48,706 nt of DNA from Candidatus Woesearchaeota archaeon (lineage in GTDB: Archaea > Nanobdellota > Nanobdellia > Woesearchaeales > SM23-78), in the NCBI GenBank assembly GCA_016930415.1, contig JAFGGS010000015.1, positions 1 through 48,706 of the forward strand, read 5' to 3'. The stretch's first letter is position 1. Every line of letters starts with the position of its first letter. The position numbers were made by a program, and so were the translations under genes. Positions 32,561 to 40,511 of this stretch are shown one piece after another. The notes below the pieces were generated by a model. The model worked only from the letters and a program-made list of their open reading frames with translations, ran no database searches and was not told the DNA's origin.

Positions 32561-33130
32561 TTAAGCCTGCACCTCGTTATACGCCCTCATGAACGCGTTC
32601 AGGTTCCTTCTGGTGAGCTCATCCCCCAGCTTGTGGGTGAAGTGCTTTGTCGCGTAGCTCTTGAGGACTTCGACGTCGACTATGTTCGTCACTTTCTCGA
32701 TTGCGCCGAGCATTGCGGTGTTGGTCACTGGCCTTCCAAGCTCCTCGATCGCAATCTTGGTCGCGTCTATGACCACGATTTTTCCAGGGAATCCTGTCTT
32801 CTTCCGGATGTCATCCGCTGTCTCTGTAGTGTTGACTATGAGCGTGCCTTCGTGAGAGAGGCCATCTGCGACAGCCACGCTCTTGACGAGCGTGGGATCC
32901 ACGACAACCACGAGGTCTGGCTGCTTGACGCTGGTGTGGAGCCATATAGGCTTGTCGCTTATGCGGACAAAAGCCTTTACAGGCGCTCCTTGCCTCTCCG
33001 CGCCGTACTCAGGAAAGCTCTGCACCTGCTTTCCCTGCTCAAGCGCTGCTTCTGCGAGCAAGGCTGCCGCAGTCTTTGCGCCTTGGCCTCCTCGGCCGTG
33101 AAACCTTATCTCAAAGATGTCTTTTGTCAA
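32561..33130 (-). CDS. porG: Pyruvate:ferredoxin oxidoreductase gamma subunit (PorG)
   Basis: A 189-residue subunit, first in the por operon. The family signature IRFHGRGGQGAKTAAALLAEAAL occurs at the N-terminus, with AYGAERQGAPVKAFVRIS-like and NTAMLGAIEKVTNI segments following, as in PorG/VorG. Order gamma-delta-alpha-beta is the common archaeal arrangement. The start is TTG 33130, preceded by GAGAG, a weak ribosome binding site. Length is normal. Confidence 0.93.
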   Translation of the reverse strand: MTKDIFEIRFHGRGGQGAKTAAALLAEAALEQGKQVQSFPEYGAERQGAPVKAFVRISDKPIWLHTSVKQPDLVVVVDPTLVKSVAVADGLSHEGTLIVNTTETADDIRKKTGFPGKIVVIDATKIAIEELGRPVTNTAMLGAIEKVTNIVDVEVLKSYATKHFTHKLGDELTRRNLNAFMRAYNEVQA

Positions 33131-33275
33131 CTTTAAACTCTCTTGGTCACAACAAGTTTTTTTTGGGCGCGACAGAAAAACGCCTCTTTTTTTCGCTGCC
33201 GCAAGACAGGCTTATTCCGTAATGAAGGTGGTTGCTTGACCTTTTTGAACTCTAACTTAGCAATAAGTGAGGTTT

Positions 33276-33285
33276 GTTTATATTT
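33276..33285 (-). promoter_or_regulatory. Candidate TATA box for the por operon
   Basis: Minus-strand AAATATAAAC, implying a start near 33255 and a leader of about 120 nt. Other AT-rich segments closer to porG could serve instead. Confidence 0.3.
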
Positions 33286-33366
33286 TTTTCGAAATAAGGT
33301 TTCATTCGTTTATCTGATAAAACCTGGCTTGAGCCAGAAAACGTATTTTTCCCTAAAAGAAAAACA

Positions 33367-33374
33367 TTTATAAA
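33367..33374 (+). promoter_or_regulatory. TATA box for ppsA
   Basis: TTTATAAA; predicted start near 33397, giving a leader of about 148 nt. Confidence 0.55.
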
Positions 33375-33396
33375 TTTGCAGCTTCAGTAATGATCT

Positions 33397-33521
33397 TGAG
33401 CCAAGGGTGAGTCATACTCTATGCTGGCTCAGCAGCATATCATCCGCATATAATCCATTTTTTTCATTTTCATACTATCTTTTCATATTATTTGATGTGA
33501 GCCCTTGATTTTTCAGGGGCT
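33397..33521 (+). promoter_or_regulatory. Structured 5' leader of ppsA with alternative hairpins
   Basis: TGAGCCA (33397-33403) pairs with TGGCTCA (33425-33431). The overlapping pair ATGCTG (33421-33426) and CAGCAT (33433-33438) forms a different hairpin that uses the same bases, so the two structures exclude each other. A third stem, AGCCCTTGA (33500-33508) with TCAGGGGCT (33513-33521) around four T, ends 10 nt before the GAGGTG site at 33532-33537. This suits control of translation, but no known riboswitch class is recognised. Confidence 0.4.
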
Positions 33522-33544
33522 AGGAAAAAAAGAGGTGAATCATT

Positions 33545-35971
33545 TTGGTAGACAAGGCTAATGCTCATATTCTGTGGTTTGACCAGCTGAACAATAACGA
33601 CACTCCTCACGTCGGGGGAAAGAATGCGAGCCTGGGAGAGATGTACAGCACACTCTCAAGCAAGGGAGTGAGCGTGCCTAATGGCTTCGCGATCACTGCC
33701 AAGGCTTACTTCGACATCCTGGATAAAGCAGGCATCAGGGATAAGATCAGGCAGATACTTGAGGGTTTGAACACGAGGGACGTCGCGAACCTGCACGACC
33801 GAGGACACAAGATCAGGGATATGATCAGGAATGCAGAGCTCCCGCAGGATCTTCGCACCCAGATCAGCGAGGCTTACAGGAACCTGTGCGGCGGATACGG
33901 CGACCGCTCAAAAGACGTCGACGTCGCTGTCAGGTCATCAGCCACTGCAGAGGACCTTCCAGACGCGAGCTTCGCAGGTCAGCAAGAGACTTATCTGAAC
34001 ATAAGGGGAGAGTCCGCGCTCTTTGAAGCCTGCAAGAAGTGCTTCGCCAGTCTCTTCACCGATAGGGCTATCAGTTATCGCGTGGATAAGAACTTCGACC
34101 ACTTCAAGGTCGGATTGTCTATAGGGGTCCAGAAGATGGTCAGGTCGGACAAGGCGTGCTCAGGAGTCATGTTCAGTCTAGATACTGAGTCTGGTTTTGA
34201 GAACGCCGTCATAATCAACGCGGCATATGGACTCGGCGAGAACATAGTCCAGGGAGCGGTGAATCCTGATGAGTACATCATTTTCAAGCCGACGCTAAAG
34301 CAAGGTTTCAGGCCGATACTCAAGAAGAAGCTGGGATCAAAGGAGATCATGATGATCTATGACACTTCAGCCGGCAAGAGTACCAAGAACATCCCTGTCC
34401 AGATTGAGGATCGGAACAAGTATTGCCTCTCAGAGGATGAGATGCTAGAGCTCGCCAAGTGGGCTTGCAAGATAGAGGACCACTACTCCCAGAGAGCAGG
34501 CTATCACAAGCCCATGGACATGGAGTGGGCAAAGGACGGCGTGACAGGACAGCTGTTCATAGTCCAGGCGAGGCCTGAGACAGTCCAGTCAAGGAAAGAC
34601 AAGAAGAAGCTCTCAAAGTACGTGATGAGAGAGAAAGGAGAAGTATTGGTTACAGGACAGTCCGTCGGTGAGAAGATAGGGTCTGGAAGAGTGCGCGTGA
34701 TAGAGGACGTGCATAATATCGGCCAGTTCCAGGACGGGGAAGTCCTGGTCACTGACATGACAGACCCTGACTGGGAGCCGATCATGAAGGTCGCAGGCGC
34801 CATAGTGACTAACAGGGGCGGCAGGACTTGCCACGCAGCGATCATCTCGCGAGAGCTAGGGATTCCTTGCATCGTTGGCACAGAGACCTCGACCAAGGTG
34901 ATGCATACAGGCCAAGACGCCACGGTTGACGCGAGCCAGGGAGAGAGGGGATACGTCTATTCAGGGCTCTTGAAGTTCGAGATAGAAGAGCACGACCTTG
35001 CGAGCATGCCAAAGACCAAGACGAGGATATGCATGAACATCGGCAACCCAGAACAAGCCTTTGAGGAGAGCTTCATCCCCAACGAAGGTGTGGGTTTGGC
35101 GCGCGAGGAGTTTATAATAAGCTCGGATATCAGGATACATCCGCTCGCCTTGATGCACTATAACGAGCTGAAGGACGAGAAGGCAAAGGCAGAGATTGCT
35201 AAGCTGACCGCAGGCTACTCTGACAAGTCGCTATACTTCGTGGATTCGCTTGCAAGAGGCGTCGCCATGATAGCAGCGGCCTTCTATCCCAAGCACGTGA
35301 TCGTCAGGATGAGCGATTTCAAGAGCAACGAGTACGCCAACCTCATAGGGGGGAGGCAGTTCGAGCCTCATGAGGACAACCCGATGATAGGCTGGAGAGG
35401 AGCTTCAAGGTACTATATGGGCAACTACAAGGAAGCCTTCGGCCTCGAGTGCAAGGCGATGCTGAAGGTGAGGAACGAGATGGGCCTGACAAATCTTGAA
35501 GTCATGATACCGTTCCCAAGGACTGTCGAGGAGGCCAAGAAAGTCATCCAAGTGATGGCAGAGAATGGCCTCCGTCAGGGAGAGAATGGCCTGCGGGTCA
35601 TAGGAATGTGCGAGATACCATCAGACGTTCTTCTTGCAGATGAGTTCCTGGACGTCTTCGACGGCTTCTCGATCGGATCGAATGACTTGACGCAGCTCAC
35701 ACTAGGGCTTGACCGGGACTCAGAGCTTGTAAGCTCCATATACAACGAGCGAAACCCCGCAGTCAAGAAACTGATCAAGATGGCGATCGACGCCTGTAAC
35801 AGGCGAGGAAAGTATATCGGGATATGCGGACAAGCACCAAGCGACTTTCCGGACTTCGCCCAGTTCCTCGTCGAATGCGGGATAGGAGCGATAAGCCTAA
35901 ACCCGGATACTGTGATAAAGACCACTTTGAAGATTGCGGAAAAAGAAAAGGAGCTAGGAATCCATCCTTAA
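33545..35971 (+). CDS. ppsA: Phosphoenolpyruvate synthase
   Basis: An 808-residue enzyme making PEP, AMP and phosphate from pyruvate, ATP and water; some archaeal versions run towards pyruvate. Residues about 15-345 are the ATP-binding domain (GGKNASLGEM; RSSATAEDLPDASFAGQQETYLN; GLGENIVQGAVNPDEY). The swivelling phosphohistidine domain has GGRTCHAAIISRELGIPCIVG with catalytic His 430. The C-terminal PEP/pyruvate barrel contains MSDFKSNEYANLIGG, GWRGASRYY, FSIGSNDLTQLTLGLDRDS and the near-terminal GICGQAPSD with the active-site Cys. TTG 33545 lies behind GAGGTGAATCATTT. Placement opposite the por operon links pyruvate breakdown with gluconeogenesis. Confidence 0.95.
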   Translation: MVDKANAHILWFDQLNNNDTPHVGGKNASLGEMYSTLSSKGVSVPNGFAITAKAYFDILDKAGIRDKIRQILEGLNTRDVANLHDRGHKIRDMIRNAELPQDLRTQISEAYRNLCGGYGDRSKDVDVAVRSSATAEDLPDASFAGQQETYLNIRGESALFEACKKCFASLFTDRAISYRVDKNFDHFKVGLSIGVQKMVRSDKACSGVMFSLDTESGFENAVIINAAYGLGENIVQGAVNPDEYIIFKPTLKQGFRPILKKKLGSKEIMMIYDTSAGKSTKNIPVQIEDRNKYCLSEDEMLELAKWACKIEDHYSQRAGYHKPMDMEWAKDGVTGQLFIVQARPETVQSRKDKKKLSKYVMREKGEVLVTGQSVGEKIGSGRVRVIEDVHNIGQFQDGEVLVTDMTDPDWEPIMKVAGAIVTNRGGRTCHAAIISRELGIPCIVGTETSTKVMHTGQDATVDASQGERGYVYSGLLKFEIEEHDLASMPKTKTRICMNIGNPEQAFEESFIPNEGVGLAREEFIISSDIRIHPLALMHYNELKDEKAKAEIAKLTAGYSDKSLYFVDSLARGVAMIAAAFYPKHVIVRMSDFKSNEYANLIGGRQFEPHEDNPMIGWRGASRYYMGNYKEAFGLECKAMLKVRNEMGLTNLEVMIPFPRTVEEAKKVIQVMAENGLRQGENGLRVIGMCEIPSDVLLADEFLDVFDGFSIGSNDLTQLTLGLDRDSELVSSIYNERNPAVKKLIKMAIDACNRRGKYIGICGQAPSDFPDFAQFLVECGIGAISLNPDTVIKTTLKIAEKEKELGIHP

Positions 35972-35991
35972 CTTGAACCTAGACACGGTCA

Positions 35992-36010
35992 TGAACAACT
36001 CTGTTGTTCA
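35992..36010. terminator. First of two tandem hairpins after ppsA
   Basis: TGAACAA and TTGTTCA form a perfect 7-bp stem around CTCTG, about 20 nt after the ppsA stop codon. A second hairpin follows directly. There is no T run just behind, so it may act as an mRNA 3' end stabiliser as much as a terminator. Confidence 0.5.
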
Positions 36011-36012
36011 CT

Positions 36013-36033
36013 CAGAAAATCCATGATTTTCTG
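36013..36033. terminator. Second tandem hairpin after ppsA
   Basis: CAGAAAAT and ATTTTCTG form a perfect 8-bp stem around CCATG. The first real T run lies further on, near 36115-36121. Confidence 0.5.
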
Positions 36034-36137
36034 TTGTCAAGACGACGTTGCCCACCGCCGAGAAAGAGAAACAGCCAGGGATAAGGTAGTATTAACACAA
36101 GGATTGGTTGAAATTTTTTTATTATTCTTTATGATTC

Positions 36138-36725
36138 TCACTCTATCTTCTTGAGCCCTTGCCACCATTCGTTGCTGTTTGCCTTGTCGATCTCTTCTAG
36201 GAGCTTTAGCGCGCTCTTTGTCTTCACGACTTTCTTGCAGTTGTCTATCCAGTCTTGGGCGTACTCGTATCCTCTCTCGACGTATTCCTTTGCGAGGACT
36301 GCTTGCTCGACGTAGTCTGCGTCTTTTGCGATGTTACCGGCCGCTGTGCTTCTCTTCTCTACCTGCAGCCACATGTCTTTTATCTCGTCGCCTACGCTTC
36401 CGATCTTGGATAGCTGCTCGTCCACTGCGCGTTCTTCGTCTGCTTTGACGTAGCGCGCGTTCACCTTGTTGATGTCGCCGACTCGGCACTCTCCTATGTC
36501 GTGGAACACTATGAGTGAGCATACTTCCTGAGGGTTGTCATGCCCTTCCATCTTTGCAAGGACGTATCCGATTTGCGCGGCTCTAAGGCTGTGGGCCGCC
36601 ACGCTTCCAGGGTTGTCAACGCCTATGAGGCGAAGCCCTTGGTGCTCTGTCTTCCTGAGCATGCCTAGCTCGAAGAAGAAGTTGACTGCATCTTTCAAGT
36701 CATTTGTTTCATCTGTTGCTTTCAT
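36138..36725 (-). CDS. HD-domain phosphohydrolase, HDDC2/YfbR-like
   Basis: A protein of 195 residues of the metal-dependent HD superfamily. The pattern AAHSLRAAQIGYVLAKMEGHDNP, then LIVFHDIGECRVGDI with the HD dyad, and a downstream Glu/Asp-containing helix (DADYVEQAVLAKEYVERGYEYAQDW) matches the HDDC2/5'-deoxynucleotidase YfbR group. Such enzymes remove phosphate from deoxynucleoside monophosphates; substrate here is inferred from family only. ATG 36725 is 27 nt from a TATA element, so the transcript is probably leaderless. Confidence 0.88.
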   Translation of the reverse strand: MKATDETNDLKDAVNFFFELGMLRKTEHQGLRLIGVDNPGSVAAHSLRAAQIGYVLAKMEGHDNPQEVCSLIVFHDIGECRVGDINKVNARYVKADEERAVDEQLSKIGSVGDEIKDMWLQVEKRSTAAGNIAKDADYVEQAVLAKEYVERGYEYAQDWIDNCKKVVKTKSALKLLEEIDKANSNEWWQGLKKIE

Positions 36726-36747
36726 GAATTTTAGAATGCCATTTGGG

Positions 36748-36756
36748 TTTAAAAAA
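36748..36756 (-). promoter_or_regulatory. TATA box, leaderless HD-domain gene
   Basis: Minus-strand TTTTTTAAA-type element centred about 27 nt from the ATG at 36725. Confidence 0.5.
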
Positions 36757-36779
36757 GTTTACTTAACTGTTTGTCACGT

Positions 36780-37268
36780 TCATTTCACCTGGTAGAACGC
36801 TACGACGTAGTTCTTGCCATATTTCTTCGCACACTTTGGACACGTCGTGAAATAGAAGTATTCCTTCACTATCTTCTTCTTTTTGGCTTTCACATACTCA
36901 TCCATCTCTTTCATCCACTTCGGGACATTATTGTATGGCCCTTCGAAGACTTTTGTGAGAAACGTGCCTGAGAGCCTGGCCATCTTGGCATCTTTTACGT
37001 CCTTGGTTACGCTCATGTAGAGCTCAGATCTCCATGGAGAGGGATCATATGCGAGCATGATGAAGTCCTTGGGTTTTGGTTTTGCCTTGCCCGCTTCAAT
37101 CTTCTCCCACATGCGCATGATGACTTTTCCGATGCCTAGCGGAACGTGGAATATCTGCCTGACTTCATCTTGAACGAAAGGCTTGTTCTTCCACACGACG
37201 CTCTTCTTATCCCACACTTTCGGATTGAACCTTGGACAGCAGGTCTTTGACTTGTCTGACATTGTCAT
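36780..37268 (-). CDS. Conserved small protein, family often labelled hydrolase; function unproven
   Basis: A protein of 162 residues. The pattern CCPRFNPKVWDKKSVVWKNK near the start, HVPLGIGKVIMRMWEKIE, LSGTFLTKVFEGPYNNVPKW, and the C-terminal TTCPKCAKKYGKNYVVAF are familiar from a small family found in bacteria and archaea that is often annotated only as hydrolase, without an established activity. The CPKC pair and the N-terminal CC could bind metal. ATG 37268 lies 27 nt from a TATA box, implying a leaderless message. I would leave its function open. Confidence 0.75.
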   Translation of the reverse strand: MTMSDKSKTCCPRFNPKVWDKKSVVWKNKPFVQDEVRQIFHVPLGIGKVIMRMWEKIEAGKAKPKPKDFIMLAYDPSPWRSELYMSVTKDVKDAKMARLSGTFLTKVFEGPYNNVPKWMKEMDEYVKAKKKKIVKEYFYFTTCPKCAKKYGKNYVVAFYQVK

Positions 37269-37290
37269 GCACTCTTCTTGCGGGTAAGAT

Positions 37291-37298
37291 TATTTAAA
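37291..37298 (-). promoter_or_regulatory. TATA box, leaderless 37268 gene
   Basis: Minus-strand ATTTAAAT-type element centred about 27 nt from the ATG. Confidence 0.5.
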
Positions 37299-37305
37299 TC
37301 TTTCT

Positions 37306-37980
37306 TCACTCAGGGCACTCCCCTTCTGTGATATAATATACTTTCTCGTCGCTGCAGGCAGTGCACGCATTGCCGTACGTCGCCGCGCAGGGGTGTTTGA
37401 TGCATTTGATGTCTAGGTTGAACCATCCGCACACAGGATCATAGTTCATGGTGCACGCGATGTCTCCCCTCTGAGTTGGCTGGCAGTAAGTCTTGTCGCT
37501 CTCCCCCTCATCCAGGCATCTAGGGAACTCGCATCCAAGCGCAGGGTCACGGACGACTATGCTTCCGTCGTCACACACCTTCGTGTCTTCTGTGCATCCT
37601 TGCGGCTCTTCCGGCTCCTCGTCCCAGGTCACCTTCCAGTCCCGAAACTTCATGACTGTCGGCTCTCCCCCGCTTGGTCCTTGGAGGTAGACGTTGAAGC
37701 AGCCTGGGCATCTTAATGTCTCAACTTCCGTTATAGTGATCGGTCGGTAGCTCATCGGAAGCACTGCCAGCCTCGCTGCTTCTTTCTGCGACTCGTCCAA
37801 TTCCCACTCGCGTATGCACGCACCTACTGTCTCGTTCCAGCTGTAACCCGCACCTACGAGGCAGCCGTAGTCATCCTTGTCTCCGCCTATAGGCTTCTCG
37901 TTGTTCACACTCTCGCAGGCCGTGAGGAGCGTCAGCGCCAACGCAGCCAGGATCATTATCTTGCTTGTTTTGTTCTTCAT
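37306..37980 (-). CDS. Lipoprotein with Kazal-like Cys pattern
   Basis: A protein of 224 residues. ATG 37980 is chosen because TAGGTGA lies 6 nt upstream; GTG 37989 is weaker. A signal peptide of lipoprotein type ends in a lipobox-like LLTACES, so the Cys may carry lipid. After a disordered acidic segment come Cys-bearing pieces; the last 55 residues (ACTMNYDPVCGW, then TYGNACTAC and a final EGEC) resemble a Kazal-type inhibitor domain. A protease-inhibiting or surface-protective role is inference. Lipobox use in DPANN archaea is not well studied. Confidence 0.75.
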   Translation of the reverse strand: MKNKTSKIMILAALALTLLTACESVNNEKPIGGDKDDYGCLVGAGYSWNETVGACIREWELDESQKEAARLAVLPMSYRPITITEVETLRCPGCFNVYLQGPSGGEPTVMKFRDWKVTWDEEPEEPQGCTEDTKVCDDGSIVVRDPALGCEFPRCLDEGESDKTYCQPTQRGDIACTMNYDPVCGWFNLDIKCIKHPCAATYGNACTACSDEKVYYITEGECPE

Positions 37981-38012
37981 GCAGTTCACCTACTGCTTTG
38001 TTGTCTATCTCG

Positions 38013-38020
38013 TATTTAAA
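38013..38020 (-). promoter_or_regulatory. TATA box for the lipoprotein gene
   Basis: TATTTAAA on the plus strand, TTTAAATA on the minus strand, centred about 36 nt upstream of the ATG at 37980, leaving a leader of roughly 10 nt that includes GGTGA. Confidence 0.5.
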
Positions 38021-38109
38021 TCTCGTGGATGTTTCAGTCTGATTTGAAGTCATTGTGGTCGGATGGAGCCTGGACTATCAGGGTGGAAGATGTGTTTATC
38101 GACCGAAGG

Positions 38110-38117
38110 TTTAATAA
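38110..38117 (+). promoter_or_regulatory. TATA box for the response regulator-kinase operon
   Basis: TTTAATAA; predicted start near 38140, giving a leader of about 50 nt. This excludes the in-frame ATG at 38134 as a start. Confidence 0.5.
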
Positions 38118-38190
38118 ATGAGCCGACCAAATAATGTCTTGTTCAAAGGATTTTTGGGCTCGTAATCAGCAGAGAAGAGGTGGATTTTTT

Positions 38191-38559
38191 TTGGGAAAGA
38201 CTGTGCTCGTCGTTGAGGATTCTGTGTTCATCGCTGAGGCTATAAGGAATATCCTCGAGCCTCATGATCTCTTCGTGGTCATAGAGGATGATGGCAACAA
38301 GGTCGTGGATCTTGTCAAGAAGAAGGATGTGAATCTTGTGATACTCGACTTGATGATGCCTAAGCTTCCTGGAAAGGAGGTCCTCTCAAGGCTGAAGGCC
38401 GATCCTAAGACCAAGAAGATCCCTGTCCTCATACTCTCCGCAAGGATTGATCATCTGAGATGGGATCAGGAGCTTCAGGCATGCGACCACTTCATGCCTA
38501 AGCCTTTCAAGAATGAGGAGCTCGTGGCTGTCGTCAAGAAGCTCTTGAAGGTGGCTTGA
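38191..38559 (+). CDS. Single-domain response regulator (CheY-like receiver)
   Basis: A protein of 122 residues. The start is TTG 38191 behind GAGGTGGATTTTTT; an upstream ATG at 38134 lies before the predicted transcript start. The receiver domain is complete: acidic pair VVEDSVF, phospho-acceptor Asp in LVILDLMMPKLPG, LILSA, and the invariant Lys in MPKPFKNEEL. There is no output domain, so it would act by protein contact. Three bases separate it from the histidine kinase, its likely partner. Confidence 0.92.
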   Translation: MGKTVLVVEDSVFIAEAIRNILEPHDLFVVIEDDGNKVVDLVKKKDVNLVILDLMMPKLPGKEVLSRLKADPKTKKIPVLILSARIDHLRWDQELQACDHFMPKPFKNEELVAVVKKLLKVA

Positions 38560-38562
38560 AAA

Positions 38563-40401
38563 ATGAAGCTTGGCTCTAAGACCTTGGTTTTCATGAGCCT
38601 GATCCTGCTGGCTCTCATAGTCTTGTGGGGATTTTATTATCGTTCTGTAGGAGAATCTCTCTTCCATCTAGAAGAGGATTATTTGAAGGATGATCTTAGG
38701 AGGGCTTCTAATCTCGTGGACCTTTCCTTGGAGAGCATTGATCATCGACTTGGTGATTGGGCTCAATGGGATGACTCTTATGACTACGTACGCTCCCCTA
38801 ATGACGATTTCATCGAGACCAACCTCAATAATGATACCTTGCCGCTCTTGAACCTGGATTTGCTCGTGATCGCAGACTCCTCTGGAAAGGTCTTATACGA
38901 GCTTTATGATACTGGTGAGGGTCAGTGCGACAAGGAATTCTTTGATTTGAACCGGAAGGAGAAGCGTCTCCTTACAAGCTTTCACGACAGGGAGATGGTT
39001 CGCCAGTCTGGCTTGGTGATATGCGGGAACAACTCGGCGCTCTTCGTGGCGAGGCCAGTCCTCCCGTCTGACGGTTCTGGAGCGCCTGTCGGCGTGATTC
39101 TCTTTGCGAAGTTCTTCCGCGGGAAGATACCTGACTTTGAGCGTCAGCTCTTGTTGAGTGTGGAAGTAGGGTCTTGGCAGGATGAATCCCTGCCTGAGGA
39201 TATGGAGTTGGTGAAGGGTTTTATTGACTTGGGATCTTCAGAGTACATCTCGTCAGATCGTGAGAATCTTTACGGGTATCTCTTGGTGAATGATTGGCTG
39301 GGAAGGCCTGGCGTGATAATGAAACTGACCAAGCCAAGGACGCTTTCAGCGGCTGAGAGGGACTTTTTCTACATGCTCTCGCTCTTCGTCATCTTAGGGG
39401 CTGCCGCCCTGGTGATATCTATATTCTTCTTCATAAGACAGGTTATCTTGCGCAGGATCAATAACGTTTATTCATTCTTCTCCCACGTCATCCAGACCCA
39501 GGACTTATCCAAGAGGATAATTTGTTGCGGCAAGAACGCTAGCTCCAAGCCTTTGTACGGTTATGACGAGCTCTGCAGCCTCTGCGACAACATCAACATA
39601 CTCCTGAGCATGCTTGAGAAGTCCCAGAAGTCAGTCCTTGAGCAGGCTGACGAGGTCGTCAAGATCAACGAGAAGCTCTTAGAGGCTGACAAGCTAAAAG
39701 AAGTGCTCTTCTCGAACATCTCGCACGAGTTGAAGACTCCCTTGACCGCTGTCAGGGCTTACAACCAGCTCTTATACGACGGTTCGTTCGGCAGGGTGAA
39801 CAAGAAGCAGAAGGAGACCTTGGAGATTGCGCTTCGTAGCACTGATTACCTGAACAACATAATCAGCGAGCTTCTGGAGCTCTCAAGATTCGAGGCAGGC
39901 AAGGCTAACCTCTTCTTCGAGGACGTGGACCTGCAAAAGCTCATAAAAGAGACTATAAGGGAGTTTGACCCGAAGCTAAGAGAGGCTAAGGGCAAGGTGA
40001 ACTTCTCTTGCCCTAAGGGCTTTGTGGTCTCTGCTGACAGCCTGAGGATGAAGGAGGTGTTCCAGAACCTCATAAGCAACTCCATTAAGTATAAGGATAT
40101 CAGGAAGCTGATGATAGATATCACCTGCTCTTACATGAAAGAGGGTGACGCGGTTGTAGAGTTCAAGGACAACGCGAAAGGGATATCTGAGGAGGACTTG
40201 GAGCACATCTTCGATCGGTTCTACCAGATCGACAAGAACGTGAGGGCGGGCGAGTTCGAGAGCACCGGCCTTGGCCTCTCCATATTGAAGCACATAATAG
40301 AGGCTCACGGCGGCTCCATAAAGATCGAGAGCGCCCTTGGCGTGGGAACGACCTTTCGGATGGTGATTCCGAAGAAGGCATCCTTTTCCAACCATTCTTA
40401 G
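38563..40401 (+). CDS. Membrane sensor histidine kinase with CHASE4 domain
   Basis: A protein of 612 residues. Membrane helix 1 is at about residues 8-26. The extracellular sensor (about 30-260) has the CHASE4 pattern LGDWAQWDDSYDYV, then LNNDTLPLLNLDLLVIADSSG. Helix 2 lies near 268-291, followed by a HAMP-like linker that contains an unusual CC and two nearby Cys (322-341), then a coiled coil. The kinase core has phospho-acceptor His 388 in SNISHELKTPLTAV, an N box near NLISNSIKYKD, and G boxes DNAKGISEEDLEHIFDRFYQ and STGLGLSILKHI. CHASE4 ligands are not defined. Transcribed with the response regulator ahead of it. Confidence 0.93.
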   Translation: MKLGSKTLVFMSLILLALIVLWGFYYRSVGESLFHLEEDYLKDDLRRASNLVDLSLESIDHRLGDWAQWDDSYDYVRSPNDDFIETNLNNDTLPLLNLDLLVIADSSGKVLYELYDTGEGQCDKEFFDLNRKEKRLLTSFHDREMVRQSGLVICGNNSALFVARPVLPSDGSGAPVGVILFAKFFRGKIPDFERQLLLSVEVGSWQDESLPEDMELVKGFIDLGSSEYISSDRENLYGYLLVNDWLGRPGVIMKLTKPRTLSAAERDFFYMLSLFVILGAAALVISIFFFIRQVILRRINNVYSFFSHVIQTQDLSKRIICCGKNASSKPLYGYDELCSLCDNINILLSMLEKSQKSVLEQADEVVKINEKLLEADKLKEVLFSNISHELKTPLTAVRAYNQLLYDGSFGRVNKKQKETLEIALRSTDYLNNIISELLELSRFEAGKANLFFEDVDLQKLIKETIREFDPKLREAKGKVNFSCPKGFVVSADSLRMKEVFQNLISNSIKYKDIRKLMIDITCSYMKEGDAVVEFKDNAKGISEEDLEHIFDRFYQIDKNVRAGEFESTGLGLSILKHIIEAHGGSIKIESALGVGTTFRMVIPKKASFSNHS

Positions 40402-40477
40402 TCTTCTTAATCTTATGCCCTTATCGCAGTCTCATAATGACCTCTTGCCTTCAACCCTGCTTGAAGCCTTCTAAAGA

Positions 40478-40485
40478 TTTAAATA
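40478..40485 (+). promoter_or_regulatory. TATA box for the membrane-bound regulator gene
   Basis: TTTAAATA centred about 30 nt before the ATG at 40512, so the leader is at most a few bases. Confidence 0.55.
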
Positions 40486-40497
40486 CGTCTTAAGACG
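40486..40497. promoter_or_regulatory. 12-bp perfect palindrome, candidate operator
   Basis: CGTCTTAAGACG abuts the TATA element and lies between it and the predicted transcription start. A dimeric winged-helix repressor bound here would block polymerase, and the gene it precedes encodes such a protein; autoregulation is an inference. Confidence 0.45.
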
Positions 40498-40511
40498 CTC
40501 TCTTTCCCATC

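Larger units (their letters stand above)
33131..33544. other. 414-nt divergent spacer between por operon and ppsA
   Basis: No supported gene; a 76-codon frame at 33143-33373 has no ribosome binding site and covers the promoters. The spacer holds minus-strand and plus-strand TATA elements and a structured ppsA leader, listed separately. Opposite transcription of pyruvate oxidation and PEP synthesis from one spacer would allow joint control. Confidence 0.6.

Noticed and set aside
33143-33373. 76-codon open frame in the por-ppsA spacer
   Set aside because: No ribosome binding site, unusual composition, and it overlaps promoter elements on both strands.
38134-38190. Upstream ATG giving a longer response regulator
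   Set aside because: It lies upstream of the transcription start predicted from the TATA box, adds residues absent from receiver domains, and TTG 38191 has a good GAGGTG site.
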